Position numbers and translations under genes: made by a program. The notes under the pieces were generated by a model. It saw only the letters and a list, made by a program, of their open reading frames with translations, was not told the origin of the DNA and did not search any database. From AWTP1-13 sp044868325 (GTDB taxonomy: Bacteria; Pseudomonadota; Alphaproteobacteria; Rhizobiales; Hyphomicrobiaceae), in the NCBI GenBank assembly GCA_044868325.1, contig JBIOWI010000154.1:1-22436 (forward strand): a stretch of DNA of 22,436 nt, in the 5' to 3' direction. How positions within the stretch are numbered: position 1 is the stretch's first letter; each line of letters starts with the position of its first letter. Positions 6,571 to 12,665 of this stretch are shown in pieces.

Positions 6571-6591
6571 GCCCGCAACCCTTGTGCGGGC
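6571..6591 (+). terminator. Possible terminator hairpin after the dehydrogenase-kinase operon
   Basis: GCCCGCA (6571-6577) and TGCGGGC (6585-6591) form a perfect 7-bp GC-rich stem with a 7-base loop, 41 bp after the kinase stop. The bases after it (CTTGCACATTG) are not a clean T run, so the call is tentative. Confidence 0.35.
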
Positions 6592-6658
6592 CTTGCACAT
6601 TGCTCGGCCCGAGAGTGGCTCGTGCTGGCGTCAAGCAGCGTTGGGGATCGCCTGAACC

Positions 6659-7954
6659 ATGGACATCGCGCTTTGGGCATCGCCGCTTTGGTATGTCGTG
6701 GTCGCCCTGGCTGTCGTCGGCGCCATGCTCTACTACTACTTCGGCGAAGCCCGGCAGCGCGCGCAGGAGCAGCTTGCCGACGAGCGCGACCCCGTGAAGC
6801 GCTGGGCCAAGGGGGTGTACGGGATCATAACCGGCGGCATCGACTATGCCTACAAGGACAAGCGGCGCCTCCGCACCGTCCTCCGGGAACGGTGGGGCAT
6901 AAAAGACGCCGAGGAGTTCCACGCCTACTATCGCAACCTCAGCGCCGAGCAGCCGCAAGACCAGCCGAAGGCAGCGTGGTGCTGGGTGCGGGCCGTCAAT
7001 CTCGCCCGCATGGCCGCTGGAGCGCGGTTCATCGACTACGGCGAGTCCTGGCGCCTCATCGCACCGGTTTTGCCCCGCATCCAGACGAGCTTCGCAGGTT
7101 GGGAGGACCTGGGGCAGAACTATCAGGCGCGTGATACCTGGCTGCGCGAGCAGAGCATTAACCCGCAGGATGTCGAGAATGTAGAGGACAACCTCAACGC
7201 CCTCCGCGCAACCGTGTGGCGCACCATGGCGTTCGATCAGCCGCTGCAGCTCACGCAATGGAGAGCTGGGCAGCATGCGATCGCCGATAGGCTTCGATCG
7301 CTTTGGGACATGGCTGCCGCCGCAATCGATTCCGCCATACGGAGAGCCAGGCAGTATGCGACGGCCGATAGGCTTCGAGCGCCTTGGGGCATGGCTGCCG
7401 CCACAACCGATTCCTCCACATCGAGAGCCGGACAGCATGCGGTGGCCGATAGGCTTCGAGCGCTTTGGGGCATGGCTGTCGCCGCAATCGATTCCGCCAC
7501 CAAGTTCTGGCTGCTCTTACTGGTCGCCGCTTTTGCGATCACCGCGGGCTTGCTGTTGGCGGAGGCTTACCTTTCCTCGAACCCCGCCGAAAGAGAGCTT
7601 GTCGGCACCTGGCTGGGCGAGCGCGGCGAGAGCGGCTCTATCGACGGCAAGAAGTTCGATACCATGCGCTGGTTGATGGTCATACGGCCCGATCGGACGG
7701 CAACCCGAACCGTGCGCTGGTACCTGGGCCGGCGGAAGCAAGCCGAGGTCGTCACGCAGTACGAATGGAGTGTCAGCGCACAGGGGCGGGATCAAGGCCT
7801 CCTGTGGCAACTCGTCTGCAAGGAGAATCCGCCGGGCTACGAGTGCACGAAGTCGTCATATCAAGTCGCGGTCAATGCGAACGAAATTCGCTACTCCAGC
7901 GGCAAGGCAGCGTTCGTTATGCGCAAGGTCTCGGCCGACTACAGACTGCCGTAG
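6659..7954 (+). CDS. Membrane protein with DUF1266-like domain, three 27-residue repeats and a C-terminal domain
   Basis: A 431-residue product with no known function. Residues 10-28 are a transmembrane helix. Residues about 55-165 resemble DUF1266: YAYKDKRRLRTVLRERWGIK, then AWCWVRAVNLARMAAGARFI, the ESWRLIAPVLPRIQ helix and the closing SFAGWEDLGQNYQARDTWL. Residues 202-282 are three 27-residue repeats of the form RAGQHAxADRLRxLWGMAxA, likely amphipathic helices. A second transmembrane helix follows at about 284-306 (FWLLLLVAAFAITAGLLLAE). The last 120 residues begin ERELVGTWLGERGESGSI and look like a beta-rich, lipocalin-like domain with two cysteines. The ATG at 6659 has a weak ribosome-binding site. 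No partner gene is evident. Confidence 0.75.
   Translation: MDIALWASPLWYVVVALAVVGAMLYYYFGEARQRAQEQLADERDPVKRWAKGVYGIITGGIDYAYKDKRRLRTVLRERWGIKDAEEFHAYYRNLSAEQPQDQPKAAWCWVRAVNLARMAAGARFIDYGESWRLIAPVLPRIQTSFAGWEDLGQNYQARDTWLREQSINPQDVENVEDNLNALRATVWRTMAFDQPLQLTQWRAGQHAIADRLRSLWDMAAAAIDSAIRRARQYATADRLRAPWGMAAATTDSSTSRAGQHAVADRLRALWGMAVAAIDSATKFWLLLLVAAFAITAGLLLAEAYLSSNPAERELVGTWLGERGESGSIDGKKFDTMRWLMVIRPDRTATRTVRWYLGRRKQAEVVTQYEWSVSAQGRDQGLLWQLVCKENPPGYECTKSSYQVAVNANEIRYSSGKAAFVMRKVSADYRLP
7261..7503 (+). repeat. Three tandem 81-bp coding repeats
   Basis: Units 7261-7341, 7342-7422 and 7423-7503 each begin GAGAGC and contain GCCGATAGGCTTCGA and CATGGCTG. They have no length variation, so the period is exactly 27 codons. 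Differences are scattered substitutions, several of them amino-acid changing. The units encode a helical linker directly before a transmembrane segment. Confidence 0.9.
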
Positions 7955-8097
7955 GGCTCGTCGTCACCTGGTCCCGCGGCTGAATGCCGATCATTCCGGG
8001 CGCCTGAGTGTGGCGCGAAGGCGACTCTCTCTCGAAGAGAGGCATGGGTGCATTGATTCGACTGGCAGGGGTGCCGGCGGGGCAACTATGCTCTCTT

Positions 8098-8176
8098 GCC
8101 GGTCATTTTGCGCAGTGACCGGGCATATCAGTCGCTATTGCGCCTTCGTGCTGACGGGGGCGGTTTAGAGAGTTGG
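8098..8176 (+). promoter_or_regulatory. Conserved leader block, copy 1, with a 26-codon ORF (8088-8168)
   Basis: These 79 bases differ from 9117-9195 at a single position (A8130 against T). They include GGTCA...TGACC at 8101-8120, able to form a 5-bp hairpin, and end 49 bp before the secreted-protein ATG. A short ORF, ATG 8088 to TAG 8168, spans most of the block and encodes 26 residues (MLSCRSFCAVTG...VLTGAV). The matching ORF exists in copy 2. No clear promoter hexamers or strong ribosome-binding site could be assigned. It may be a regulatory RNA, a leader peptide or both. Confidence 0.45.
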
Positions 8177-8225
8177 ATTTTGCATCCGTCAGATTGTCAG
8201 TAAGCACTATCCTTGGAGATATTGT

Positions 8226-8879
8226 ATGCGATACGCACTCATCTCATCGATATCCGCCGCCTGTGCACTGGGGCTCGTCAGTGCAGGCAGTGCGGAAGCC
8301 GCCTCGCCAAAGAAGCTCAAGGGGGAGTATGCCTTCACCGGCACAGGCTCCTGTCTCGTCGCACCCGGGTCCGACCCCGGACCGGGCAACCCTACTCCGG
8401 GCGTCCCCCTCCCGAACTCGGGCTTCAACGCCAACTTCCAGCCGCTCGTCAATGCAACGGCTTTCGTCGCGTCGTTCTCGGTTGAAGGGGTGCGCACTTT
8501 CAATGCCGACGGGACGGGGACGATCAAAGGGACAAGCGTAGGGATTAACGAGCGCCCAACTCCGGGGCCGACCGGCTTTCCGAGTTTTCCCGCGGGCGCG
8601 TCTTCCAGCACCTTTGAGGGGTCGTTTACGTACGTGATCAACAGTGACGACACGATTGACACCCAACTGGTGGGGCCCCTGATCGTAACGGCCGTGCCAG
8701 GGCCAGGTACATCCAGCGTGGATGTCCCACCGTTGACAGGTCTGATCTCCAAGGACGGCAACACGCTGACGCTGGCACACGTTGCCCCCGCGGTCGAGAC
8801 GGTCACCTCTTCCAATGGCAACGTCTGGCCACGCATCTGTCACCGATCGCGCGTCCTCATCAAGATGGACAAGGACTAG
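8226..8879 (+). CDS. Secreted protein of unknown function, paralogue 1
   Basis: A 217-residue protein with a clear signal peptide (MRYALISSISAACALGLVSA, cleavage likely after SAEA near residue 25). The mature part starts SPKKLKGEYAFTGTGSCL and is rich in Gly, Thr, Ser and Pro, with motifs SFSVEGVRTFNADGTGTIKG, PTPGPTGFPSFP and LTGLISKDGNTL. It ends WPRICHRSRVLIKMDKD. The alternating polar/hydrophobic pattern suggests a beta-sheet fold. The only two cysteines expected in the mature protein lie near the two ends and could form a disulfide. The ATG at 8226 has TTGGAGAT upstream. I do not recognise the family. A close paralogue follows in tandem. Confidence 0.85.
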   Translation: MRYALISSISAACALGLVSAGSAEAASPKKLKGEYAFTGTGSCLVAPGSDPGPGNPTPGVPLPNSGFNANFQPLVNATAFVASFSVEGVRTFNADGTGTIKGTSVGINERPTPGPTGFPSFPAGASSSTFEGSFTYVINSDDTIDTQLVGPLIVTAVPGPGTSSVDVPPLTGLISKDGNTLTLAHVAPAVETVTSSNGNVWPRICHRSRVLIKMDKD

Positions 8880-8934
8880 GCGGCGGCACCAGGCACGCGC
8901 CGTCAGACCCGGGGCGTCTCAGGGCGGCATCAAC

Positions 8935-8965
8935 GATCGGTTGCACCTACGTGAGGCAACCGGTC
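8935..8965 (+). terminator. Hairpin downstream of paralogue 1
   Basis: GATCGGTTGC (8935-8944) can pair with GCAACCGGTC (8956-8965) over 10 pairs with one G-U, around an 11-base loop. The same hairpin, one pair longer, follows paralogue 2. No T run follows, so it may be a weak terminator, an RNA-stabilising 3' structure or a binding site. Confidence 0.4.
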
Positions 8966-9116
8966 CTGTACCTTGAAGGGGGTATTGAACGCTTTGGGGC
9001 ATGCCGATCGTCCGGGCGCCCTGGGTGTGGCGCGAAGGCGACTCTCACTCTCGATGAGAGGCTTGGGTACGTTGATTCGGCTGGCAGGGATGCCGGCTGG
9101 GCAATTATGCTTGCTC

Positions 9117-9195
9117 GCCGGTCATTTTGCGCAGTGACCGGGCATATCTGTCGCTATTGCGCCTTCGTGCTGACGGGGGCGGTTTAGAGAGTTGG
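9117..9195 (+). promoter_or_regulatory. Conserved leader block, copy 2, with a 26-codon ORF (9107-9187)
   Basis: Counterpart of 8098-8176 with one base difference in 79. The short ORF runs ATG 9107 to TAG 9187 and encodes a peptide of the same length with the same ending (...YCAFVLTGAV). The one difference inside the block changes Ser to Cys. Bases just outside the block differ more, so conservation is focused on this stretch. Confidence 0.45.
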
Positions 9196-9242
9196 CTTTG
9201 CTTCCGTCAGATTGTCTGTCTCACTATCCGTGGAGATATTGC

Positions 9243-9905
9243 ATGCGATACGCACTCGTCTCTTCGATATCCGCCGCCTGTGCACTGGGGATCGTCAGTG
9301 CAGGCAGTGCGGAAGCTGCCTCACCAAAGAAGCTCAAGGGGGAGTATGCCTTCACAGGCACAGCGTCCTGCCTCTTTGCACCCGGCTCCGACCCTGGGCC
9401 GGGCAACCCTACTCCGGGTGTCCCCCTCCCGAACTCGGGCTTCAATGCCAACTTCCAACCGCTTGTCAATGCGACGGCTTTCGTCACATCCTTCTCTGTT
9501 GAAGGGGTGACCGTTTTCAAGGCCGACGGCACCGGGACATTCAAGGGCACGAGTGTATCGATCACGGAGCGGCCAACGCCGGGGCCGACCGGCTATCCGA
9601 GCTTTCCTGCGAGTGCGTCCTCCAACAGCTTCTCGGGATCGTTCACCTACGTTGTGAACGCCGATGACTCGTTCGAGACCACGATGGTGGGCCCCATTAC
9701 CGGAACGTTCCTGTCGGGCCCCCGTACCGGTCAGACATCGAGCGTCGATCGCCCGCCAATGACGGGGCTGATCTCTAAGGACGGCAGCTCGCTGACGGTG
9801 GCGCACATTGCTCCCACGGTCGAGACGGTCACTTTCTCGAATGGCGACGTCTGGCCACGCATCTGTCACCGGTCGCGCATCCTCATCAAGATGGACAAGG
9901 ACTAG
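9243..9905 (+). CDS. Secreted protein of unknown function, paralogue 2
   Basis: A 220-residue paralogue of the gene at 8226. It has nearly the same signal peptide (MRYALVSSISAACALGIVSA) and mature start (ASPKKLKGEYAFTGTASCL), then SFSVEGVTVFKADGTGTFKG, a three-residue longer segment around FLSGPRTGQTSSV, and the same ending WPRICHRSRILIKMDKD. Both cysteines are retained. Divergence is concentrated in the middle and latter half. The open frame extends upstream to 9192, but ATG 9243 is the start, since it matches paralogue 1, the signal peptide begins there and GTGGAGAT lies upstream. Confidence 0.85.
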   Translation: MRYALVSSISAACALGIVSAGSAEAASPKKLKGEYAFTGTASCLFAPGSDPGPGNPTPGVPLPNSGFNANFQPLVNATAFVTSFSVEGVTVFKADGTGTFKGTSVSITERPTPGPTGYPSFPASASSNSFSGSFTYVVNADDSFETTMVGPITGTFLSGPRTGQTSSVDRPPMTGLISKDGSSLTVAHIAPTVETVTFSNGDVWPRICHRSRILIKMDKD

Positions 9906-9951
9906 GCGTCGGCGACGGGCACGCCGGCAGGCGCCAAAGGGTGGCATCGGG

Positions 9952-9983
9952 GATCGGTTGCCTCTACCGTGAGGCAACCGGTC
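9952..9983 (+). terminator. Hairpin downstream of paralogue 2
   Basis: GATCGGTTGCC (9952-9962) pairs with GGCAACCGGTC (9973-9983) over 11 pairs with one G-U, around a 10-base loop. It is the copy-2 version of the hairpin at 8935-8965. It lies 25 bp before the next gene and lacks a T run. Confidence 0.4.
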
Positions 9984-10007
9984 CTGCACCTCGATGGGGC
10001 ATCGCCC

Positions 10008-10451
10008 ATGATCCCGCCCAACCGCAAGCGGCTGCCGCGCTGGCTCCCTGCCCTGGTCCTCGTGCTCCTTGCCCTTGCCTGCAGCCCGGACGCGGCCCGC
10101 GCCGAGGTGAGCGTCGAGGGCACGGCGGCGGCCCTGCGGGTGGAGGCCCAGCAGGCGCCGCTCACCGAGGTTCTGGAGGCGATCGAGAGGAGCCTCGGCG
10201 TCCGCCACAGTGCGCTCATAGCGCTCGACGGCCTCACAGTCGGCGGGACCTACAAGGGAACGCTGGAGGACGTGCTGCGGCGGCTCCTGGCCGGGCTCAA
10301 CTACATGATTGCGACACGGGAGGGGGCGATCGAGGTCGTCATCCTCAGCCGCCCCAGCGACCCGCCTCCTCCGTTCGTGGACAAGCCGCCGCCGGCTCCC
10401 GCGAACGCCAACCCCGCCGCCCAATGGCGCGCGCCGAGGCGGCAGCCGTAG
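10008..10451 (+). CDS. Small exported protein with a secretin/TonB short N-terminal (STN)-like domain
   Basis: A 147-residue product from ATG 10008. Basic residues (NRKRLPRW) and a hydrophobic stretch ending SPDAARA make a signal peptide, with the mature part starting near EVSVEGTAAAL at residue 33. Residues about 40-100 fit the STN fold: LRVEAQQAPLTEVLEAIERS, then GLTVGGTYKGTLEDVLRRLL and AGLNYMIATREGAIEVVIL. STN domains normally sit at the N-terminus of secretins, TonB receptors or sigma-regulator sensors. Here the domain stands alone with a proline-rich tail (PPPPFVDKPPPAPANANP). It lies downstream of the duplicated secreted proteins on the same strand, but a functional link is only a guess. 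An earlier in-frame ATG at 9969 falls within the hairpin and is less likely. Confidence 0.75.
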   Translation: MIPPNRKRLPRWLPALVLVLLALACSPDAARAEVSVEGTAAALRVEAQQAPLTEVLEAIERSLGVRHSALIALDGLTVGGTYKGTLEDVLRRLLAGLNYMIATREGAIEVVILSRPSDPPPPFVDKPPPAPANANPAAQWRAPRRQP

Positions 10452-10476
10452 TCCGCAAGGCTCCGAGGGGCGGACT
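10450..10476. terminator. Possible bidirectional terminator between convergent genes
   Basis: AGTCCGC (10450-10456) and GCGGACT (10470-10476) form a 7-bp stem around a 13-base loop in the 24-bp gap between the stops of the STN protein (plus) and the TctC-like protein (minus). There is no long T run on either side. Confidence 0.35.
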
Positions 10477-11459
10477 TACTCCGGCACAACCCCGGCCTCC
10501 TTGAGGATGGCTGCCCAGCTGGCGACCTCCGCCTTGAGGTGGGACAGGAGAGCGGCCGGGGTGGCGCGCTCCTGGGGGACGGGAACCGTGCTGAGCTGGG
10601 TGAACCAGTCGATAACGAAGCGGTCCTTGAGGGCAGCCTGCAGGGCCGCCACCAGCTTATTGACGACAGACTGGGGCGTGCCCTTGGGGGCGTAGAGGCC
10701 ATACCAGGTCGTGACGGCGATGCCGGGGAAGCCGGCCTCGGCTGTGGTCGGCAGGTCCGGCAGCATTGGCAAGCGCGTCTTGCCGGTGACGGCGTAGGCC
10801 TTGATCCTCTTGGCCTGGATGTAGGGCGTGGTGCCGGTGGCGGGGTCGCAGTAGAAGTCGATGTGGCCGCCGACCAGGTCGTTCACCACCTGGCCGCCGC
10901 CCCTATAGGCCACCAGCGACATCCTGGTCTTGGTGGCGCTCATGAACATCAACCCGCACAGGTGCGCCACCGAGCCGGGGCCGTTGTGGGCGAAGGTGAT
11001 CTTGTCGCCCTGCGCGCGGATGAGGCTCACCGCCTCCTGCAGCGTATTGGGGGCGAAGCCGGGCTTGCCGACCAGGGTCATCGGCACGTCGGTGACGAGG
11101 CCGATGGCGGCGAAATCCTCCACCGGGTCGTAGGGCAGCTTCTTGTAGAGGCTGACGCTGGTGGCCTGGCCGGTGTGGCCGAGGAGGATGGTGTAGCCGT
11201 CGGGGCTCGCCTTGGCGACGCGCGCTGTGCCGATGGTCCCGCCGGCGCCCAGCACGTTCTCGACGACGATGGTTTGGCCCAGGCTCGCTTCCATCACCTT
11301 CGCCAACAAGCGGCCGATGGTATCGCCCGGCCCGCCCGCGGCGAACGGCACCACCAGGGTTATCACTCGGTTGGGGTACTCCTGGGCCGATGCCGCAACG
11401 CTGGCCGCCACCAAGCCAACGCCGGCAATGCCCAGCGCCAGCCACCTCCAGACGCGCAT
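10476..11459 (-). CDS. Tripartite tricarboxylate transporter substrate-binding protein (Bug/TctC family)
   Basis: A periplasmic binding protein of 327 residues, the family's normal size. The signal peptide MRVWRWLALGIAGVGLVAAS ends at ASA, followed by QEYPNRVITLVVPFAAGGP, the standard Bug mature start. Next are GDTIGRLLAKVMEASLGQTI, NVLGAGGTIGTARVAKASPD, the LPYDPVEDFAAIGLV region, VNDLVGGHIDFYCDP and the C-terminal GLYAPKGTPQSVVNKL. These proteins bind small carboxylates or related organic acids. The ATG at 11459 has GGAGGA just upstream; the frame opens earlier, into the divergent antitoxin gene, which cannot be real. No tctA/tctB membrane partners are in the window, so it is an orphan, as is common for Bug proteins. 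The ligand cannot be predicted. Confidence 0.93.
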   Translation of the reverse strand: MRVWRWLALGIAGVGLVAASVAASAQEYPNRVITLVVPFAAGGPGDTIGRLLAKVMEASLGQTIVVENVLGAGGTIGTARVAKASPDGYTILLGHTGQATSVSLYKKLPYDPVEDFAAIGLVTDVPMTLVGKPGFAPNTLQEAVSLIRAQGDKITFAHNGPGSVAHLCGLMFMSATKTRMSLVAYRGGGQVVNDLVGGHIDFYCDPATGTTPYIQAKRIKAYAVTGKTRLPMLPDLPTTAEAGFPGIAVTTWYGLYAPKGTPQSVVNKLVAALQAALKDRFVIDWFTQLSTVPVPQERATPAALLSHLKAEVASWAAILKEAGVVPE

Positions 11460-11503
11460 TTCCTCCTCCGTGCGATCCACTTGGTTCGTTGGCAGGCGCG
11501 TGT

Positions 11504-11521
11504 TAGCTAAGTCTAGCTTAG
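11504..11521. promoter_or_regulatory. Candidate operator of the phd-vapC operon
   Basis: TAGCTAAG (11504-11511) and TAGCTTAG (11514-11521) are repeated with a 10-bp period, one helical turn. Their CTAAG and CTTAG parts also form an inverted repeat. The site ends 17 bp before the antitoxin GTG, as expected for antitoxin autoregulation. TAGCTAAG also occurs in the hicA promoter. Confidence 0.5.
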
Positions 11522-11537
11522 TCAATGGAGACACCTC

Positions 11538-11792
11538 GTGTCCACCTACACTGTCCATGCAGCCAAGACCAACCTCTCCAAGCTGATCGAGCGAGTGGAG
11601 AAGGGAGAGGAGGTCGTCATCGCCCGCGGCAGGAAGCCGGTGGCGCGTCTGGTGCCCGTCCACGCGCCTGCGCATGTCCTGCGCCGCCGGGCGTTCGGCG
11701 CTCTCAAGGGCAAGCTGAAGCTGCCAGACTCGTTTTTCTTCGATCCGCTGTCAGAGGAAGAGCTGAAGGCTTGGGAAGGGCGCGACGATTGA
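11538..11792 (+). CDS. Phd/YefM family antitoxin
   Basis: An 84-residue antitoxin beginning at GTG 11538 with GGAG 9 bp upstream. It has the Phd/YefM fold start: STYTVHAAKTNLSKLIERVE at residues 2-21, then KGEEVVIARGRKPVARLVPV at 22-41. This part dimerises and binds the operator. The remainder (RRRAFGALKGKLKLPDSFFF, then DPLSEEELKAWEG) is the toxin-binding tail typical of phd partners of VapC toxins. It is divergent from the tctC-like gene and overlaps the toxin start by one base, so translation of the two is coupled. Confidence 0.9.
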   Translation: MSTYTVHAAKTNLSKLIERVEKGEEVVIARGRKPVARLVPVHAPAHVLRRRAFGALKGKLKLPDSFFFDPLSEEELKAWEGRDD

Positions 11793-12178
11793 TGGAGGCA
11801 TTGCTCGACACGCATGCGCTCATCTGGTGGGTGACGGGCGACAAGCGCATCTCGCCGCGGCTGCGACGGCTCATTGGCGATGCCGAGACCGACGTCTACG
11901 TCAGCGCGGCGACAGCGTGGGAGATTGCGGCCAAGGCCCGCATCGGCAAGCTCGAGGCTCCGCAAGGCCTCCTGCTCGACTTCGTGGCCGCTGTCGAATC
12001 GCTTGGCTTCCTGCCGCTCCCCATCACCCTGCACCACGGCAGCGACGCCGGCCGGCTCCGCGGCGCCCATCGCGATCCCTTCGACCGTATGCTCGCCGCC
12101 CAAGCCAGAGCGGAGCGTCTCACCCTGATGAGCGTCGATCCGGCCTTCGCGGCGCTAGGCGTGGAAACGGTCTGGTAG
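11792..12178 (+). CDS. vapC: PIN-domain ribonuclease toxin (VapC family)
   Basis: A 128-residue PIN-domain protein, MEALLDTHALIWWVTGDKRI. The expected metal-binding acidic residues are all present: D6 (LLDTHALIWW), E44 (ATAWEIAAKA), D95/D98 (HRDPFDRMLAAQA) and D116 (MSVDPAF). An intact Mg2+-dependent ribonuclease that cleaves specific RNAs is therefore likely. The ATG at 11792 shares its A with the antitoxin TGA. The start is fixed by the conserved LLDTHAL motif; the frame is open further upstream only as a shadow of the antitoxin. Confidence 0.92.
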   Translation: MEALLDTHALIWWVTGDKRISPRLRRLIGDAETDVYVSAATAWEIAAKARIGKLEAPQGLLLDFVAAVESLGFLPLPITLHHGSDAGRLRGAHRDPFDRMLAAQARAERLTLMSVDPAFAALGVETVW

Positions 12179-12257
12179 CTGGCAAGCGGCAGAGAAAGTG
12201 TCGGAACTGCGGCAGCCCGCGGCCGTTATGAGATTGCGGGAGGGGTCGGAGGCCTCG

Positions 12258-12497
12258 ATGACTAGACTGCACAACGCCGCTCAAGCACGGACCGTTCAAA
12301 CCCATACTGCCCATCGCCGTCACAGCATCGCTCCCGCCGAACGGGACATCCTGGAAGCGGAGAAGCGCGTCAAGGAGCAGGAGGCACACGTGCTGCGCCT
12401 GATCGTGCAGGGCGCGCCCACCCAATCGGCCGAAGATCTTCTGCGCCAGCTCTTGGCCACAGCCAGGGCCATGAAGGAGCGCCTGGCGCGCGGGTAG
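12258..12497 (+). CDS. Small helical hypothetical protein (79 aa)
   Basis: From ATG 12258, with GGAGG 5 bp upstream, the product has 79 residues. Residues 26-79 form two predicted helices, APAERDILEAEKRVKEQEAH and SAEDLLRQLLATARAMKERL, separated by QGAPTQ. This helix-(G.PT.)-helix pattern resembles small proteins I recall as frequent in Bradyrhizobium and relatives, with no assigned function. The N-terminal 25 residues are basic. In-frame starts at 12198 and 12228 exist but lack such a ribosome-binding site. No membrane segment or signal peptide. Confidence 0.65.
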   Translation: MTRLHNAAQARTVQTHTAHRRHSIAPAERDILEAEKRVKEQEAHVLRLIVQGAPTQSAEDLLRQLLATARAMKERLARG

Positions 12498-12577
12498 CGG
12501 ACGGAGCTCGGTTTCCCACCGCAAGCGGCTAAGCCTGCGCTTCACGGCTGCGGGTCGGTTTACCATGCGCAGTCGCC

Positions 12578-12660
12578 GGTCTCGCCCGTCGCGGCTCCCC
12601 CTGCTTAAGGCACTGAGGGGCACGCGCTGAAACCGCGACCCCCGAAACGGGGACGAGACC
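12578..12660 (+). promoter_or_regulatory. Branched RNA leader immediately upstream of the ABC transporter start
   Basis: Four nested or adjacent complementary segments fit one fold. An outer stem is GGTCTCG (12578-12584) with CGAGACC (12654-12660), 7 bp. An inner stem is GTCGCGG (12588-12594) with CCGCGAC (12633-12639), 7 bp. It encloses a hairpin CCCCT (12598-12602) with AGGGG (12616-12620). A second hairpin, CCCCG AAA CGGGG (12640-12652), lies between the inner and outer stems. The outer stem ends 5 bases before the ATG at 12666, and the G-rich ribosome-binding region (GGGGACGAG) lies within paired segments. Purely sequence-based; no known riboswitch family is recognised. Confidence 0.45.
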
Positions 12661-12665
12661 TTGCC

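Larger units (their letters stand above)
7985..8977 (+). repeat. Tandem duplication, copy 1 (leader + secreted protein gene + 3' hairpin)
   Basis: From TGCCGATC near 7985 to the bases after CAACCGGTCCTG near 8977, this block matches 9003-9995 with a period of about 1.02 kb. The match covers the upstream leader, the whole coding region and the downstream hairpin, so one event copied a complete expression unit. Ends are approximate because similarity fades. Confidence 0.85.
9003..9995 (+). repeat. Tandem duplication, copy 2
   Basis: Second copy of the 7985-8977 block. The 363-bp gap between the two coding regions (8880-9242) is fully accounted for by the 3' tail of copy 1 and the leader of copy 2; I see no other gene in it. 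Copy 2 carries several small in-frame insertions or deletions in the coding part relative to copy 1. Confidence 0.85.

Noticed and set aside
7275..7676. Alternative frame over the 81-bp repeats encoding a Pro/Trp-rich repeat protein
   Set aside because: It is open only because the repeat unit is a multiple of three. The long 431-codon frame with a DUF1266 domain and membrane helices is the better reading.
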